40,020 bases of DNA from a virus: the IMG/VR virus record IMGVR_UViG_3300048033_000384, positions 1 through 40,020 of that record. One strand, 5' to 3'. This document shows, one piece after another, positions 28,749 to 37,979 of the stretch (position 1 is the first letter of the stretch; each line of letters opens with the position of its first letter). The notes beneath the pieces are model-generated. The model saw only the letters and a list, made by a program, of their open reading frames with translations. It was not told the origin of the DNA and made no database searches. The translations under genes and the position numbers were made by a program.

Positions 28749-31274
28749 CTAGCCCCCTTGTTGAGATGATGTAGCCATTTTTAGTAGTCGTTTTCTAATC
28801 TCTGACTGCTGTTTAGGGCTATATTTAGAGTAGTCGTAAGTACCATCCTCGTTCTTTGCATCTAGCATAAGGGTCATAAACTCTTTATCTTCCATGTCGG
28901 TAAAGGATAAGACAGAATCTGAAGATGTAGTTGAATTTGCCCATCCGAAGTAGTCTGGTAGCAATCCATCAGGGTTTGTATTTTCGAATTTCTCTTTTGC
29001 AGTCCATAGATCAGAACCAAAAGACGCACCGTTTTCTATACCAAACTGTACTTGGCCTGACTCTCGCAAGGTAATTGCAGAAGACGTTGCATCTGCTAGG
29101 CGCTGACGGGCAAAGGTTTGTAGGTTCTGTTCAAAGCCTTCAATCCCTTTTCCTGCAAACATTGCACCACGGATGTTGTTATAGTCTTGGTTAGAGAAAC
29201 CATTACCTTCTTGCCCGAGCGCTTTACCCGCAGCAAACACGTAACGAACCATTGCAGCGCTGAACTGTTTATAGGCGTTTGCTTCATCTGCATTATCGAA
29301 GTTACGACTATCGATGTAAGCATTCATTTTACCTAACAGAGTGCCTTGATCCATCTCTGCATTAGATCCTTCACCTAGAAGGTTAAACAAGGCTTCCGCT
29401 TCCTGTCTTGCGCCGACCAAGGCAGACTGTGTTGCGCCGACTAAGGTTAGGACAACAGGATTTTCTCTAGCCATCTCTGCTAATTCATAGCCCTGTATTG
29501 TAACCTCTGACGCTGCCTGCATCTTATTTCGCTGGGCTTTAGTTTGTACGGACACAGAGTTTAGACCGCTTTCGATCAGAGCAACGCTTTCTTCAGTGTC
29601 TACTGCAGTTACTGCATCCTTAGAAACGCTTTCACCATCATTGGGGTCAATAGGGATATAGTTTCCGTCTTCACCCTGACGTGCTGCAATACGCTTACCG
29701 TTTGTCATGATGTAAAGGATCTCTTGGCTTGGTTTATCGCCTAATCCTTTTGCCGCTTCTAGCCCCTGTCTTAGTGAAGGCTCTTCGCTCTTAAACCATG
29801 CCTCCGCAGCTTCACGGTCTTCCTTGACCGTAGAAGAACGCATACGAGAATATTTCGCATACATAGCGGCGTAGTCGCTGTCAGTAAGCTTACTATTCTT
29901 TTTGGTATCTGTGAATGCGCTAGACCCGAAGGATTCGACTTGATTAGCTAGTTCTTCTTTACCCTTACGGCGTAAGTCTTGTGCAATACCTAAATAGTTG
30001 TCTTTTGTTAGATCAGCGAATTTAAACTCTGGTTCCATGTCGGGGGCATCAATAGCAAAGCTTGGGGACATGTCTCCTTCAGACGCTTCCCCTACACCAC
30101 GAGTGGTTGTGTCATCTAGGTCACCAAACTTCTTAGCATAGTCTGCTAGGCTGTTACCTTTAACACCGCTACCGCTGTCGTCGGGGTTATACTCGCCATT
30201 GCTTTCAAGGTAGCGCTTCATGCCACCATTACCGCCTAAGTGCGCCATAGCGATCATACCCGAACGGGTAATAGTTACACCGCCGATAGTCTGTCCTATA
30301 TACTTCTCTAGGTTATTTCTGTCGATGTAAGCATCAATGTCGTCAAAGTGCCAATCCGCAATCTTTTCCTGCTCTTCTTCCGACATCTCTTTTAGCTGTT
30401 CAACAGTGTATGATGTGCCGTTGGCTTGGTTGTAGTCGTCTAGGCGACCCTGTCCTATCTGATACAAACCTACGTGGTCTTTACCATCTTCCTTGTTGAA
30501 GTCTACGGCATCTGTCTTACCGCCGCTTTCACCTGCACGTAAAGCAGAACGAACACCCGTAGCCTTGCCTGTGCCTAGGATTTCACTCATCTGCTTATTG
30601 GCAGAATCACGGAAATCGCCTGCTGTTTCGATACCTTGCTTACTTAAGGTCTTATCTGTTTTATCTTCAATAGCCGTACGCATTTGTGCATCAATACCTG
30701 CAGGATCTGGGAACATCTCTGAGTCCCCTGGATTTGCTTTGGGATTGCCTAATGCACGGCGGGTAGAATCCAAAGCGGTATCAACACTAATACCGTCACG
30801 GCGTAGTAACGGTCCCTGCATTGGGCCTACTTCTGTAATCCGCTTGTTAAGTTCAACGAATGCCGTACTCGCATCAGCAAAGTTATCATCATACGTTTTC
30901 ACATGATCTACAGCGTACTGGATAAAGTTAGGGTTCGTATGATCTCTCCCATTCTCTTTCAGTAGTTTTTTAGCCTTCGCAAGACGGTCCTTTTCTACAC
31001 GCTCTTGTTCTTTAGCATCCGCTAGTGCCTGTTCTAACCGAGCCTTGCGCTCTTTTTCTAGTTCCTGCGCTCTTAGCCGTTCTTCATCTGCAAGCTTATC
31101 ACTACGATTACGGTCATATCGTGCTTGCTCAGAACGCTCTGCCCGTGCCGCTCTCATTGACTCGGAGAATGATCCTGCAAAGCCATCAGCAAACATATCG
31201 AAGCCGCTTTTAGCAGGGCGACGATAGTCTAGCTCACCGCTTGCGACTTTAGCTTGTACGTCACGCCAACCCAT
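28749..31274 (-). CDS. Internal virion protein with lytic transglycosylase-like domain
   Basis: This 841-residue protein likely opens a local hole in peptidoglycan for DNA entry. Residues about 235-390 resemble a goose-lysozyme/SLT fold: Glu249 in RAGESGG as the candidate acid, GLYQIG at 269-274, and AMAHLGGNGGMKRYL later. The N-terminal 100 residues are a basic/acidic coiled coil (SEQARYDRNRSDKLADEERL). The rest is helical. It starts overlapping the stop of the 176-aa gene (TAATG). T7 gp16 carries a similar domain, but here it is on the smaller of two large ejection-type proteins. Confidence 0.75.
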   Translation of the reverse strand: MGWRDVQAKVASGELDYRRPAKSGFDMFADGFAGSFSESMRAARAERSEQARYDRNRSDKLADEERLRAQELEKERKARLEQALADAKEQERVEKDRLAKAKKLLKENGRDHTNPNFIQYAVDHVKTYDDNFADASTAFVELNKRITEVGPMQGPLLRRDGISVDTALDSTRRALGNPKANPGDSEMFPDPAGIDAQMRTAIEDKTDKTLSKQGIETAGDFRDSANKQMSEILGTGKATGVRSALRAGESGGKTDAVDFNKEDGKDHVGLYQIGQGRLDDYNQANGTSYTVEQLKEMSEEEQEKIADWHFDDIDAYIDRNNLEKYIGQTIGGVTITRSGMIAMAHLGGNGGMKRYLESNGEYNPDDSGSGVKGNSLADYAKKFGDLDDTTTRGVGEASEGDMSPSFAIDAPDMEPEFKFADLTKDNYLGIAQDLRRKGKEELANQVESFGSSAFTDTKKNSKLTDSDYAAMYAKYSRMRSSTVKEDREAAEAWFKSEEPSLRQGLEAAKGLGDKPSQEILYIMTNGKRIAARQGEDGNYIPIDPNDGESVSKDAVTAVDTEESVALIESGLNSVSVQTKAQRNKMQAASEVTIQGYELAEMARENPVVLTLVGATQSALVGARQEAEALFNLLGEGSNAEMDQGTLLGKMNAYIDSRNFDNADEANAYKQFSAAMVRYVFAAGKALGQEGNGFSNQDYNNIRGAMFAGKGIEGFEQNLQTFARQRLADATSSAITLRESGQVQFGIENGASFGSDLWTAKEKFENTNPDGLLPDYFGWANSTTSSDSVLSFTDMEDKEFMTLMLDAKNEDGTYDYSKYSPKQQSEIRKRLLKMATSSQQGG

Positions 31275-31801
31275 TACTGCATCTCCTCTTCATCTTCTTC
31301 TACTTGCCCAAGCATTGCAGCCTGTTCATCCTCAGATGCTTCCATAGCGGGTGACATAAAGCCTTCAGCACCGTCAGGGCTGTCTACAACTTCTACAACT
31401 TCGTCTTCTTCATCGTCTTCAAATATACCCAGCGCCATCTTTAAGGACGTAGGCGTAATAGGCTGACGGTTCTCGTCTTCAACGCCCATCTTGTATTTGA
31501 TGTCGTTAGTCTTAGCGATGATTTCGATGTAACGGGCTAACGGGCCTGCCATTAGGATAGCTAGGTCAATAGGGAATTTACCTTTGGCAATACCTTGCAT
31601 CAGCATCGCAGAAACAACCGTAGTGATAGGCAAACCTATCTCTAGCATAGAGTAGGTCAATTCTGCCTGCTCTTGTTCCTGCAGCTTGTTCATCAGGTAT
31701 TCTACGCCATCGTCATATTCAACAATTTCAGGCGGACGGTGCCAAGGGTAGTTACGAACATCACTGGTAAAGTTCTCACCAGGAATAGGAGCATCAAACA
31801 T
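31274..31801 (-). CDS. Virion-region protein beginning MFDAPIPGENFTSD
   Basis: A protein of about 175 residues opening MFDAPIPGENFTSDVRNYPW then HRPPEIVEYDDG, an N-terminus I recall from conserved marine-phage virion-region proteins. A hydrophobic helix (GLPITTVVSAMLMQG and DLAILMAGPLARYIE) fills the middle and the C-terminus is very acidic (EDDEEDEVVEVV, QVEEDEEEMQ). Starts at 31810 and 31849 are possible; 31801 fits the recalled family start. It is a likely small internal virion or ejection protein, by place. Confidence 0.7.
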   Translation of the reverse strand: MFDAPIPGENFTSDVRNYPWHRPPEIVEYDDGVEYLMNKLQEQEQAELTYSMLEIGLPITTVVSAMLMQGIAKGKFPIDLAILMAGPLARYIEIIAKTNDIKYKMGVEDENRQPITPTSLKMALGIFEDDEEDEVVEVVDSPDGAEGFMSPAMEASEDEQAAMLGQVEEDEEEMQ

Positions 31802-31991
31802 CTTCAGCATCGTCTTCCATCTCCTCTTCTTCTGGATCAAAGTCGCCATCTTCTATGGCCTGCTCATATGCATCGAAGTAGGCAGGGGTATAAAACAGTT
31901 CCCCTTCCTCTTTTGTCTTAGCAAACTCTTCTGCTATTTTACCGTCTAGGAAAGCCTTGATGGACTTCACTACTGCTTCTTCAAACTTCAT
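31794..31991 (-). CDS. Small acidic protein of the ejection block
   Basis: A 65-residue protein starting MKFEEAVVKSIKAFLDGKIA and ending in a Glu/Asp-rich tail (PEEEEMEDDAEDV). The start at 31991 lies 21 nt after the stop of the 746-aa gene. It overlaps the next gene by 8 nt. The opening helix and acidic end resemble small scaffold or ejection accessory proteins, but no family is recognised. Confidence 0.65.
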   Translation of the reverse strand: MKFEEAVVKSIKAFLDGKIAEEFAKTKEEGELFYTPAYFDAYEQAIEDGDFDPEEEEMEDDAEDV

Positions 31992-32012
31992 TGCGGTAAC
32001 TTCCTTTTCTTA

Positions 32013-34253
32013 TCACAGCTTCAGGATTTTCATCCAATCAAGCCCACCAGCTACTGTGCCTAGGATATTGCCTAGGAAGCCGAATAAACCGCCGCCGCTG
32101 CTGCTGCTTGCTTGTTGTGAAGCCTGTGCTTGGATTTGTGCCACCAGAACCGCACGATCACGGTCTGCTTCGTTCTCCGCTGTTTTCCACAGGTAATCTA
32201 GCTGCGAGTCTACACGGTCCCACATGCGGTTTAGGCTTTCCTGTGACAGATCTAGTAGGTTTTTAACGTCAGTAGATGCAGCATCAAACTTCATCTCTGT
32301 CTCTGTCTCTACGACAGTCTGACGCCACTTAGCGTTAGATAGATCGATGTTGTACTGCATATCTGCGTAGAACTGATCACGGTCATTTTCGATACGTGCA
32401 TTAAACTCTGCAGCATCGTTAATCTCGCCAACGTTAAACCGTTTCATTTCGTTGGCGGCTAAGGCTGTTGCCTCATTCGCTCTCATCGCTAGTCCGTCGT
32501 AGAACTTCTGCATATCGTTTGCAGCTTCGGCAGAGAACAAGCGTTCTGCATTCTTAGCCTTTATGTCCTCAAACAGGGCGTCAATAGCCGCTTTCTTGTT
32601 GATGACTTCGGCCTGCTGTTCATTCTCTAGGTTTTGCAGATCCATAGTGAAGAATGTCTGCGCATTCTGGATAGCTGCAGCTTCACGGGCATCCATGTTC
32701 GCTAGTTCGAACTTAGACAAAACATTGGCTTTGTTGATGAATGCCTCTTGGCGATTGTCTAGGTTCTTGATGGTTAGCGTCTGGAAGAACGAAGCTTCTT
32801 TCTCGGCAATGCCTAGGGTGCTTTCCATCATAGCATTGGACAGGGCTGCAACCGCCGCTGTACCTGTCATGCCTTTAAAGGCGATAGACTTCTGGACATT
32901 ACGGGCGGTAGACTGCGCCCATGTAGGGATCTTTGGATTGCCCTGCCCGTCTTTAAATTCTGCAGAGATAATCTTCATCTGCCCTAGGATTGTAGACTTG
33001 GCATCGGTGTAGTTACCTTCGCCTAGCTTATCCGCAAGCAAACGTCCTGCCACGGTAGAGGTATCGATGATACGGCTGATGTCTTGCGTAGCGTACTGGT
33101 TTAGCGCCTCGCCTACATAGTTGGTTGTACCGTCTTCGTTAGTGCCTGTAGCAGCGCCTTTCATATCGATGGTGAAACCGTCTGCATCTACTAAAGCTGC
33201 ATCTTTGACTTCGCCTGTAACAGGATCAACCATATTATCGGGATCACGTACTTCGTCGCCAATAAGTGCAGCGTTGTAAGTTTCTGCGTCTGCCGCATCT
33301 GGTGCAACCGTAGAAACAGCACCGTCTACCTCTGTAGCACTGTAGCTAGGATCGCCGCTATTGTTAAATACGTCCTTAGTGCCGTCGATGCTCGTACCTT
33401 CAGCATCAGCGTTCATAGTAGGTACTAGGTCACTTAGGTTAATGCCTTTACCATCTAAGTAAGCTTTAGGGTCTGCTAGGAGGGCTTCGATATCGGCATT
33501 AGACGCATCCATGCCCGACTCACGTAGAAGTTCTGCTAGGGCTTCTTCGTTATAGTTGCCTAGTGCCTCTTGCTCATTGACTGCCTGTGAAACACTCAGG
33601 GCATCCGCAAGGGTTTGATCATCATTATTGCCGCTGTTGCGTAATTCTGCTATTCGCCCGTAGTCTGTCCCGTCTACAGGTTTTCCGTTTTCGTCTACCT
33701 TAACAGTACCGTCTTCGTTAGCTGCAATATCGTAAGGAAGCCCTAGGAAGTTGTAGGAATAATATGAACCGTCTTCTCGGGTGTATACTGCGGTACGTCC
33801 ATACAAAGAGTAGGAGTCTGTATCTTTAATGCCGCCTAGCCATTCAATAGCCTTGCCATACGTCGTGTTTGTCAGAAACCCTGAATGGCCCTCTACAGGT
33901 ATTTGCCCTGATGCAACTCCTGGGTCGTCATAGCTTCCCACAACCGTTGTAACGCTACCGCCATCATCGTTGTGGGTTACGACTATATTGTTGTCATTGT
34001 TATTGGGATCATCATCAATGTCATTCGCTGTAACAGTGGGACGGTTTCCGCTGATAATATTGTAGTCTTCATCAATGACGCTATCAGGCGGATAAGCTAA
34101 AACACCACCTGGGCCTTTGATCCCCATACCACCACGGCTACGCAGAAGCTGTTCTTCTTCAGCGTTAATGTATGCCAGCATGTGAGGCTGCCCCATGATA
34201 GAGGCATAGCGAGGGGCTTCATTGCTCTGCTTTGTACTCTTATCCTTAGCCAT
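32013..34253 (-). CDS. Large virion structural / internal protein (746 aa)
   Basis: This 746-residue protein has an acidic, Asn/Asp/Gly-rich first half with a TYGKAIEWLGG and YYSYNFLGLPYDI region, and a helical Ala/Gln/Glu-rich second half (about 470-700) ending in a Ser/Gly hinge and a hydrophobic GGGLFGFLGNILGTVAGG. Such a coiled second half with a hydrophobic end suits a virion protein that inserts into the envelope. It overlaps the outer-membrane spanin gene by 8 nt. No catalytic motif is seen. Length and neighbours, rather than homology, support the call. Confidence 0.65.
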   Translation of the reverse strand: MAKDKSTKQSNEAPRYASIMGQPHMLAYINAEEEQLLRSRGGMGIKGPGGVLAYPPDSVIDEDYNIISGNRPTVTANDIDDDPNNNDNNIVVTHNDDGGSVTTVVGSYDDPGVASGQIPVEGHSGFLTNTTYGKAIEWLGGIKDTDSYSLYGRTAVYTREDGSYYSYNFLGLPYDIAANEDGTVKVDENGKPVDGTDYGRIAELRNSGNNDDQTLADALSVSQAVNEQEALGNYNEEALAELLRESGMDASNADIEALLADPKAYLDGKGINLSDLVPTMNADAEGTSIDGTKDVFNNSGDPSYSATEVDGAVSTVAPDAADAETYNAALIGDEVRDPDNMVDPVTGEVKDAALVDADGFTIDMKGAATGTNEDGTTNYVGEALNQYATQDISRIIDTSTVAGRLLADKLGEGNYTDAKSTILGQMKIISAEFKDGQGNPKIPTWAQSTARNVQKSIAFKGMTGTAAVAALSNAMMESTLGIAEKEASFFQTLTIKNLDNRQEAFINKANVLSKFELANMDAREAAAIQNAQTFFTMDLQNLENEQQAEVINKKAAIDALFEDIKAKNAERLFSAEAANDMQKFYDGLAMRANEATALAANEMKRFNVGEINDAAEFNARIENDRDQFYADMQYNIDLSNAKWRQTVVETETEMKFDAASTDVKNLLDLSQESLNRMWDRVDSQLDYLWKTAENEADRDRAVLVAQIQAQASQQASSSSGGGLFGFLGNILGTVAGGLDWMKILKL

Positions 34254-34497
34254 TTAGCTGTTCCCTCTCACTTTCACACCGTCTGATACGGTCCCGTAGT
34301 TTTGCATAATCTGTGATTGCCATTGGTATTGCTCCATACTCTTGCGGTAGAGCGTCCAATTCATCTGCTAGTTCGTTGTTGTACTCAGGCGAATATTGAA
34401 CCAAAGGCGGACAATACACCTCCACCTGAGTTCTATAGACCGTCCCTGCGCAACCGCTCAGTAAGGTCATTCCTGCTAGTAGGGTTAAAGTCTTCAT
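34246..34497 (-). CDS. Outer-membrane spanin (Rz1-like lipoprotein)
   Basis: An 83-residue lipoprotein with signal MKTLTLLAGMTLLSGCAG; the lipobox LLSGC gives a lipidated Cys at about residue 16. The periplasmic part is short and polar. Its first 65 nt overlap the end of the inner-membrane spanin-like gene in another frame, the classic Rz/Rz1 arrangement, and both follow the endolysin gene. Start ATG 34497 is the Met that opens the signal; a longer frame to 34557 lacks a signal. It would fuse the membranes at lysis with its partner. Confidence 0.8.
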   Translation of the reverse strand: MKTLTLLAGMTLLSGCAGTVYRTQVEVYCPPLVQYSPEYNNELADELDALPQEYGAIPMAITDYAKLRDRIRRCESEREQLNG

Positions 34498-34672
34498 GTT
34501 CCGCCATCGCTTTGTAAAAATCTGCGGCCTTGTCTCGGGCCTGTAGTTCGTCGGCAAGAACTTTGGTCTTTTCTATCTTCTTCCCATCTTTGCGCCCTAG
34601 GACGTACAGAATAGGTAGCAGGACAGCTAAAGCCCCGATGATGTAGGTCTTGATCTTGCCGACGATAAACAT
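34433..34672 (-). CDS. Inner-membrane spanin (Rz-like)
   Basis: A 79-residue protein with an N-terminal membrane anchor (about 7-26, IKTYIIGALAVLLPILYVLG) and a charged helical periplasmic part (KKIEKTKVLADELQARDKAA). It begins within the endolysin stop (TGATG) and its 3' end overlaps the Rz1-like lipoprotein gene by 65 nt. Size, topology and overlap make an i-spanin likely. It is somewhat shorter than lambda Rz. Confidence 0.78.
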   Translation of the reverse strand: MFIVGKIKTYIIGALAVLLPILYVLGRKDGKKIEKTKVLADELQARDKAADFYKAMAEHEDFNPTSRNDLTERLRRDGL

Positions 34673-35403
34673 CAGTGAACGCCCTCTTTGTGATCCTTAA
34701 ACCGTGCGTAGGCTGCGAGTGCGATGCCGCCTAACGCACACAACAAAAAGATTGTTTTCATGCTGTCAGAGTAAGGGACTAGAGCTTCTATCTGCGGTGT
34801 GATCTCGCCTAGGGCTGTAGCTGCGCCAGCGATACCTGCGCCTGCCATCGTCTTGGACTTAGCAAGAGGCTTCTGCGCTGTGGCCTCTACACGCTGTGGG
34901 CCGATAGGACCGCCATCATCTGCAGGTAGTTTTGCATCAGATGAGAAGATTGCGGCTTCTGCAGCACGGCGGCGTGTTAAACCTTTAAGTGGAGTAAGCT
35001 TTCCGTTAACCCGTGCTTTGTTCCAGCGCATAATCTGTTCAGGAACATCGTCGTACTGGCCCATGTTAAGCTTTTTCAGTAGCGTAGAACTGCGGAAGTT
35101 ACCGCCGCCTAAGTTGAAAACAAACGACACCAGAGCATCGAATTGTCCTTGTGTCAGAGGCACGGTGACGTACTGCTTAACAATATCCGCATGTTCACGG
35201 ATCTCGTGCATAAGCTGTAGTTCTGCCTCTTCTTTGGTAATCTTCATTCCAGAGCGGACGCCTTTGGTTACGCCGTAACCGATGGTCCATTTGCCAGCAG
35301 GACAGCGATAGCTGCTTATCATTCCGTCTGGCTGTACACGGTGTAGACCTTCAAATCGTTTGATCAGGTCCACACCTTCTTTTGATATGTGTTGTGGGTG
35401 CAT
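34672..35403 (-). CDS. Endolysin, GH24 muramidase with C-terminal TM tail
   Basis: This 243-residue enzyme cuts peptidoglycan at lysis. The T4-lysozyme/GH24 pattern is Glu18 (FEGLH), Cys34 with Thr40 (CPAGKWTIGYG) and, later, FDALVSFVFNLGGGNF and LTRRRAAEAAIF. Unlike a plain lysozyme, residues 186-234 add a Gly/Ala-rich stretch and a hydrophobic helix (TIFLLCALGGIALAAYA), a probable C-terminal membrane anchor or built-in holin-like segment. The gene lies 1 nt from the 857-aa structural gene and is followed by spanins. Confidence 0.88.
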   Translation of the reverse strand: MHPQHISKEGVDLIKRFEGLHRVQPDGMISSYRCPAGKWTIGYGVTKGVRSGMKITKEEAELQLMHEIREHADIVKQYVTVPLTQGQFDALVSFVFNLGGGNFRSSTLLKKLNMGQYDDVPEQIMRWNKARVNGKLTPLKGLTRRRAAEAAIFSSDAKLPADDGGPIGPQRVEATAQKPLAKSKTMAGAGIAGAATALGEITPQIEALVPYSDSMKTIFLLCALGGIALAAYARFKDHKEGVH

Positions 35404-35404
35404 A

Positions 35405-37978
35405 TTAAACCGTTTGGCTAAAAGGTGACATGAAACCTGACGTTTGAACGTTAGGCTCTCCCTCTCGTGGGTTTGCCTGCATTGCAGGACTTAAGTTACC
35501 CATTGAAACACTAGCACCAGGCATTGACTCTAGGTTTGCTAGATCTCCCAATGCCTTATTAATGTTGATAACGTTCTGCCCGATGGCAGTCCCCGTGTTA
35601 TCGAAAGCACGTAGTAGAAGGTTACCATTATCATCCACAGAACGTCGGATGACGTTACCTTGTTCGTCTACGCTTTCTTGAATCAGTTCTCCTGTGTCAG
35701 AGAATGCACCATTCATTTGATAGAACTGTTGGCGCATACCCATATCCAGTTCTGTCATTTGTGATGCTACACCTGCTAAATCCTTAACCTGCGTATCCAT
35801 GACGTTAGATGTGGTATCGAAGCCAGAACCAATCTGCTCTTGTGTAGCCTGTAGCTGAGACATTTGCTCATTGTTCATCTCAGTCATCAGACCTTCTTGA
35901 TCCGTAAGCCCTTGCTGTACACCAGCAAACCCTTGCTCAATCTGACCGCTGATAGTGTTAAGCTGATTGACGCCCTGCATAACATCAGTAACGTTCAAGC
36001 TTGTTTCACCTATCAGGTTACCCTGTGCATCAAACTTCTTCTGGATCATGTTACCATTGGCGTCCATTTCACGCTCAATAGTGTTGCCCATAGCATCTTG
36101 GCCTGTACGGATTAGGTTACCCTGTGCATCGAAGGCACCAGAGATCTCCTGCATCTGAGCCTTTTGCTGCTCGGATAGGCCATCCATGTTAAGACCCATC
36201 GTTAGAAGCTGTTTACCTTGATCTGACAGAGTAGCATTCTGTGCATCAAAGCCTACAGACAGCGCCTCTGCATTAGCATCTAGCTGTCCACCTAGCTGAC
36301 CTGCGATCTGGTTTTGCAGATTTGTCTGCGCTTCGTTAGCTTGGTTCAGGGTATCAGTGATGTTAGTCTCTGTGGTGCCAATAAGCTGTCCCTGTGCATC
36401 AAACTTGTTGGTGATTAGGTTACCCTGATCATCAATCTGGTTGGTCAGGACATTGCCCATCTCATCCACAGTCTGACCGATTAGGTTGCCCTGATCGTCA
36501 AAGGCACCCGCCACTGTCTCAAAGCTTGCCGCCATGTTTTCATCTAGGCCGCTAATCTGTGAGCCTAGTTCAAGCAGGGATGAAGCATTAACATCTAGCG
36601 TCTGGTTCTGTGCATCGAAGGCATCTACCAACACTTCGTTGATGTCTACACCCTGTGCCGCAAGATCTGCAGACAGGTCGTCATACATGCTTGCAAGTTC
36701 AGTATCAAAGCTATCCGTGACAGTATCTTCGAAGGCACTGAAATCACCTGTGATGGTATCGCCAACAGCCTCGATTTCATCCTGAGTTTCTTTAAAGCCT
36801 TCGCCCATGTCTTCATCGACAGCCTCAAAGCCGCCTTCAACAGTCTCGCCTAAACCAGTAAAGCCTGTGTCAATAGCATCGTCTGTATCAGAAGCATAAC
36901 CAGAAACAGCTTGGGTGTACTCACCTAGATCATCACGTAGGTTTTCGTAAGATGTCTCTTGACCATCTAGGATATTAGAGCGCTGTTCACGAGCCGTGTC
37001 TTGGTCGTCGTCATAACGATCTACATAGTCGTCAAAGTTAGATACAAACCCTTCTTGGCCTTCTTGTACGTCGCCCAGAGTACCAGAAAGATTGTCGTAG
37101 TAATCGGCTTGGTTATCGCCCATCGTACCTAGATCATCTAGGATAGTATCACGGCTGTCTTGTGCGCTGTCATTCAGATCCTCACGGCTTTCCTGTGCAT
37201 CATCAAAACCTGTATCCAGAGTATCGTCTACGGTATCAAAACGGTCTGCACTTGCATCCGCTAGATCATCTAATGAGCCGCCTAGACCTTCTGTATTACT
37301 GTCAATCTCGTCTGCCGTTGTCTGTACGTCGGTGACCTGATCAGAGACACCGCCTATAGAGTCATCAACGGTGTCAAAACGACCGCCCATATCTGAATCT
37401 AAAGTATCAATACGGCTGCCAATGTTGCTTTGGATATTGGTAGACTGCTGCCCTAAATCACGGGTAAGATCTCCAAACTGACTGGTAACATTGCCAAACT
37501 GGTCTGTAAGGTTTTGGTTCTGATCGGTGAACTCTTTGTATAAGCCTGTGTCAGACACAGAAGAAGGAAGGCCTACAATGTTTCCCATCATACCTTGGGC
37601 ATCGTCTGCTGTTACAACACCATCGCCGTTAATATCATAACGTAGATCTGCTTCTTTCAGCCCCTGTGCCATCTTGAGGGCTTCAAGACCATCTGACATC
37701 TGCGGTCCATCCCCAAAGGCACTAAAGTCATAGTCATAGCCCTTCTGCCCAATCGCACCGCTGATATTACTCATAGCAGTGTCTTGATTATCTAAACGCC
37801 CATACATCGTGTTATAAGCATCGCTGGCTTCAGACCGCTGTGCATCCAGAGAAGAGGCAATGTTGCCTTGGTTCTCTTTAATAGTGCCTTGGTTGTCGTA
37901 CAGGGATTGGTACTGATCGTCGCCTAAGCCTGTATTTGTTACGTTTGTGACTGTATCGCCACCGCCGCCACCGCCCAT
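35405..37978 (-). CDS. Large repeat virion protein with EF-hand-like loop
   Basis: This 857-residue acidic protein opens with a Gly run, and carries a calcium-loop-like DINGDGVVTADD at 115-126. The middle is heptad-like with recurring FDTVDD motifs; from about 490 on, units of the form FDxQGNLI...VDEMGNVL...KFDAQGNLIG repeat at least three times, and AFDAQN-type motifs recur. It is a probable tail or head-fibre-type virion protein. The HlyC-like gene ends 1 nt upstream, raising the idea that this is the acylated substrate. No homologue is named. Confidence 0.7.
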   Translation of the reverse strand: MGGGGGGDTVTNVTNTGLGDDQYQSLYDNQGTIKENQGNIASSLDAQRSEASDAYNTMYGRLDNQDTAMSNISGAIGQKGYDYDFSAFGDGPQMSDGLEALKMAQGLKEADLRYDINGDGVVTADDAQGMMGNIVGLPSSVSDTGLYKEFTDQNQNLTDQFGNVTSQFGDLTRDLGQQSTNIQSNIGSRIDTLDSDMGGRFDTVDDSIGGVSDQVTDVQTTADEIDSNTEGLGGSLDDLADASADRFDTVDDTLDTGFDDAQESREDLNDSAQDSRDTILDDLGTMGDNQADYYDNLSGTLGDVQEGQEGFVSNFDDYVDRYDDDQDTAREQRSNILDGQETSYENLRDDLGEYTQAVSGYASDTDDAIDTGFTGLGETVEGGFEAVDEDMGEGFKETQDEIEAVGDTITGDFSAFEDTVTDSFDTELASMYDDLSADLAAQGVDINEVLVDAFDAQNQTLDVNASSLLELGSQISGLDENMAASFETVAGAFDDQGNLIGQTVDEMGNVLTNQIDDQGNLITNKFDAQGQLIGTTETNITDTLNQANEAQTNLQNQIAGQLGGQLDANAEALSVGFDAQNATLSDQGKQLLTMGLNMDGLSEQQKAQMQEISGAFDAQGNLIRTGQDAMGNTIEREMDANGNMIQKKFDAQGNLIGETSLNVTDVMQGVNQLNTISGQIEQGFAGVQQGLTDQEGLMTEMNNEQMSQLQATQEQIGSGFDTTSNVMDTQVKDLAGVASQMTELDMGMRQQFYQMNGAFSDTGELIQESVDEQGNVIRRSVDDNGNLLLRAFDNTGTAIGQNVININKALGDLANLESMPGASVSMGNLSPAMQANPREGEPNVQTSGFMSPFSQTV

Positions 37979-37979
37979 A

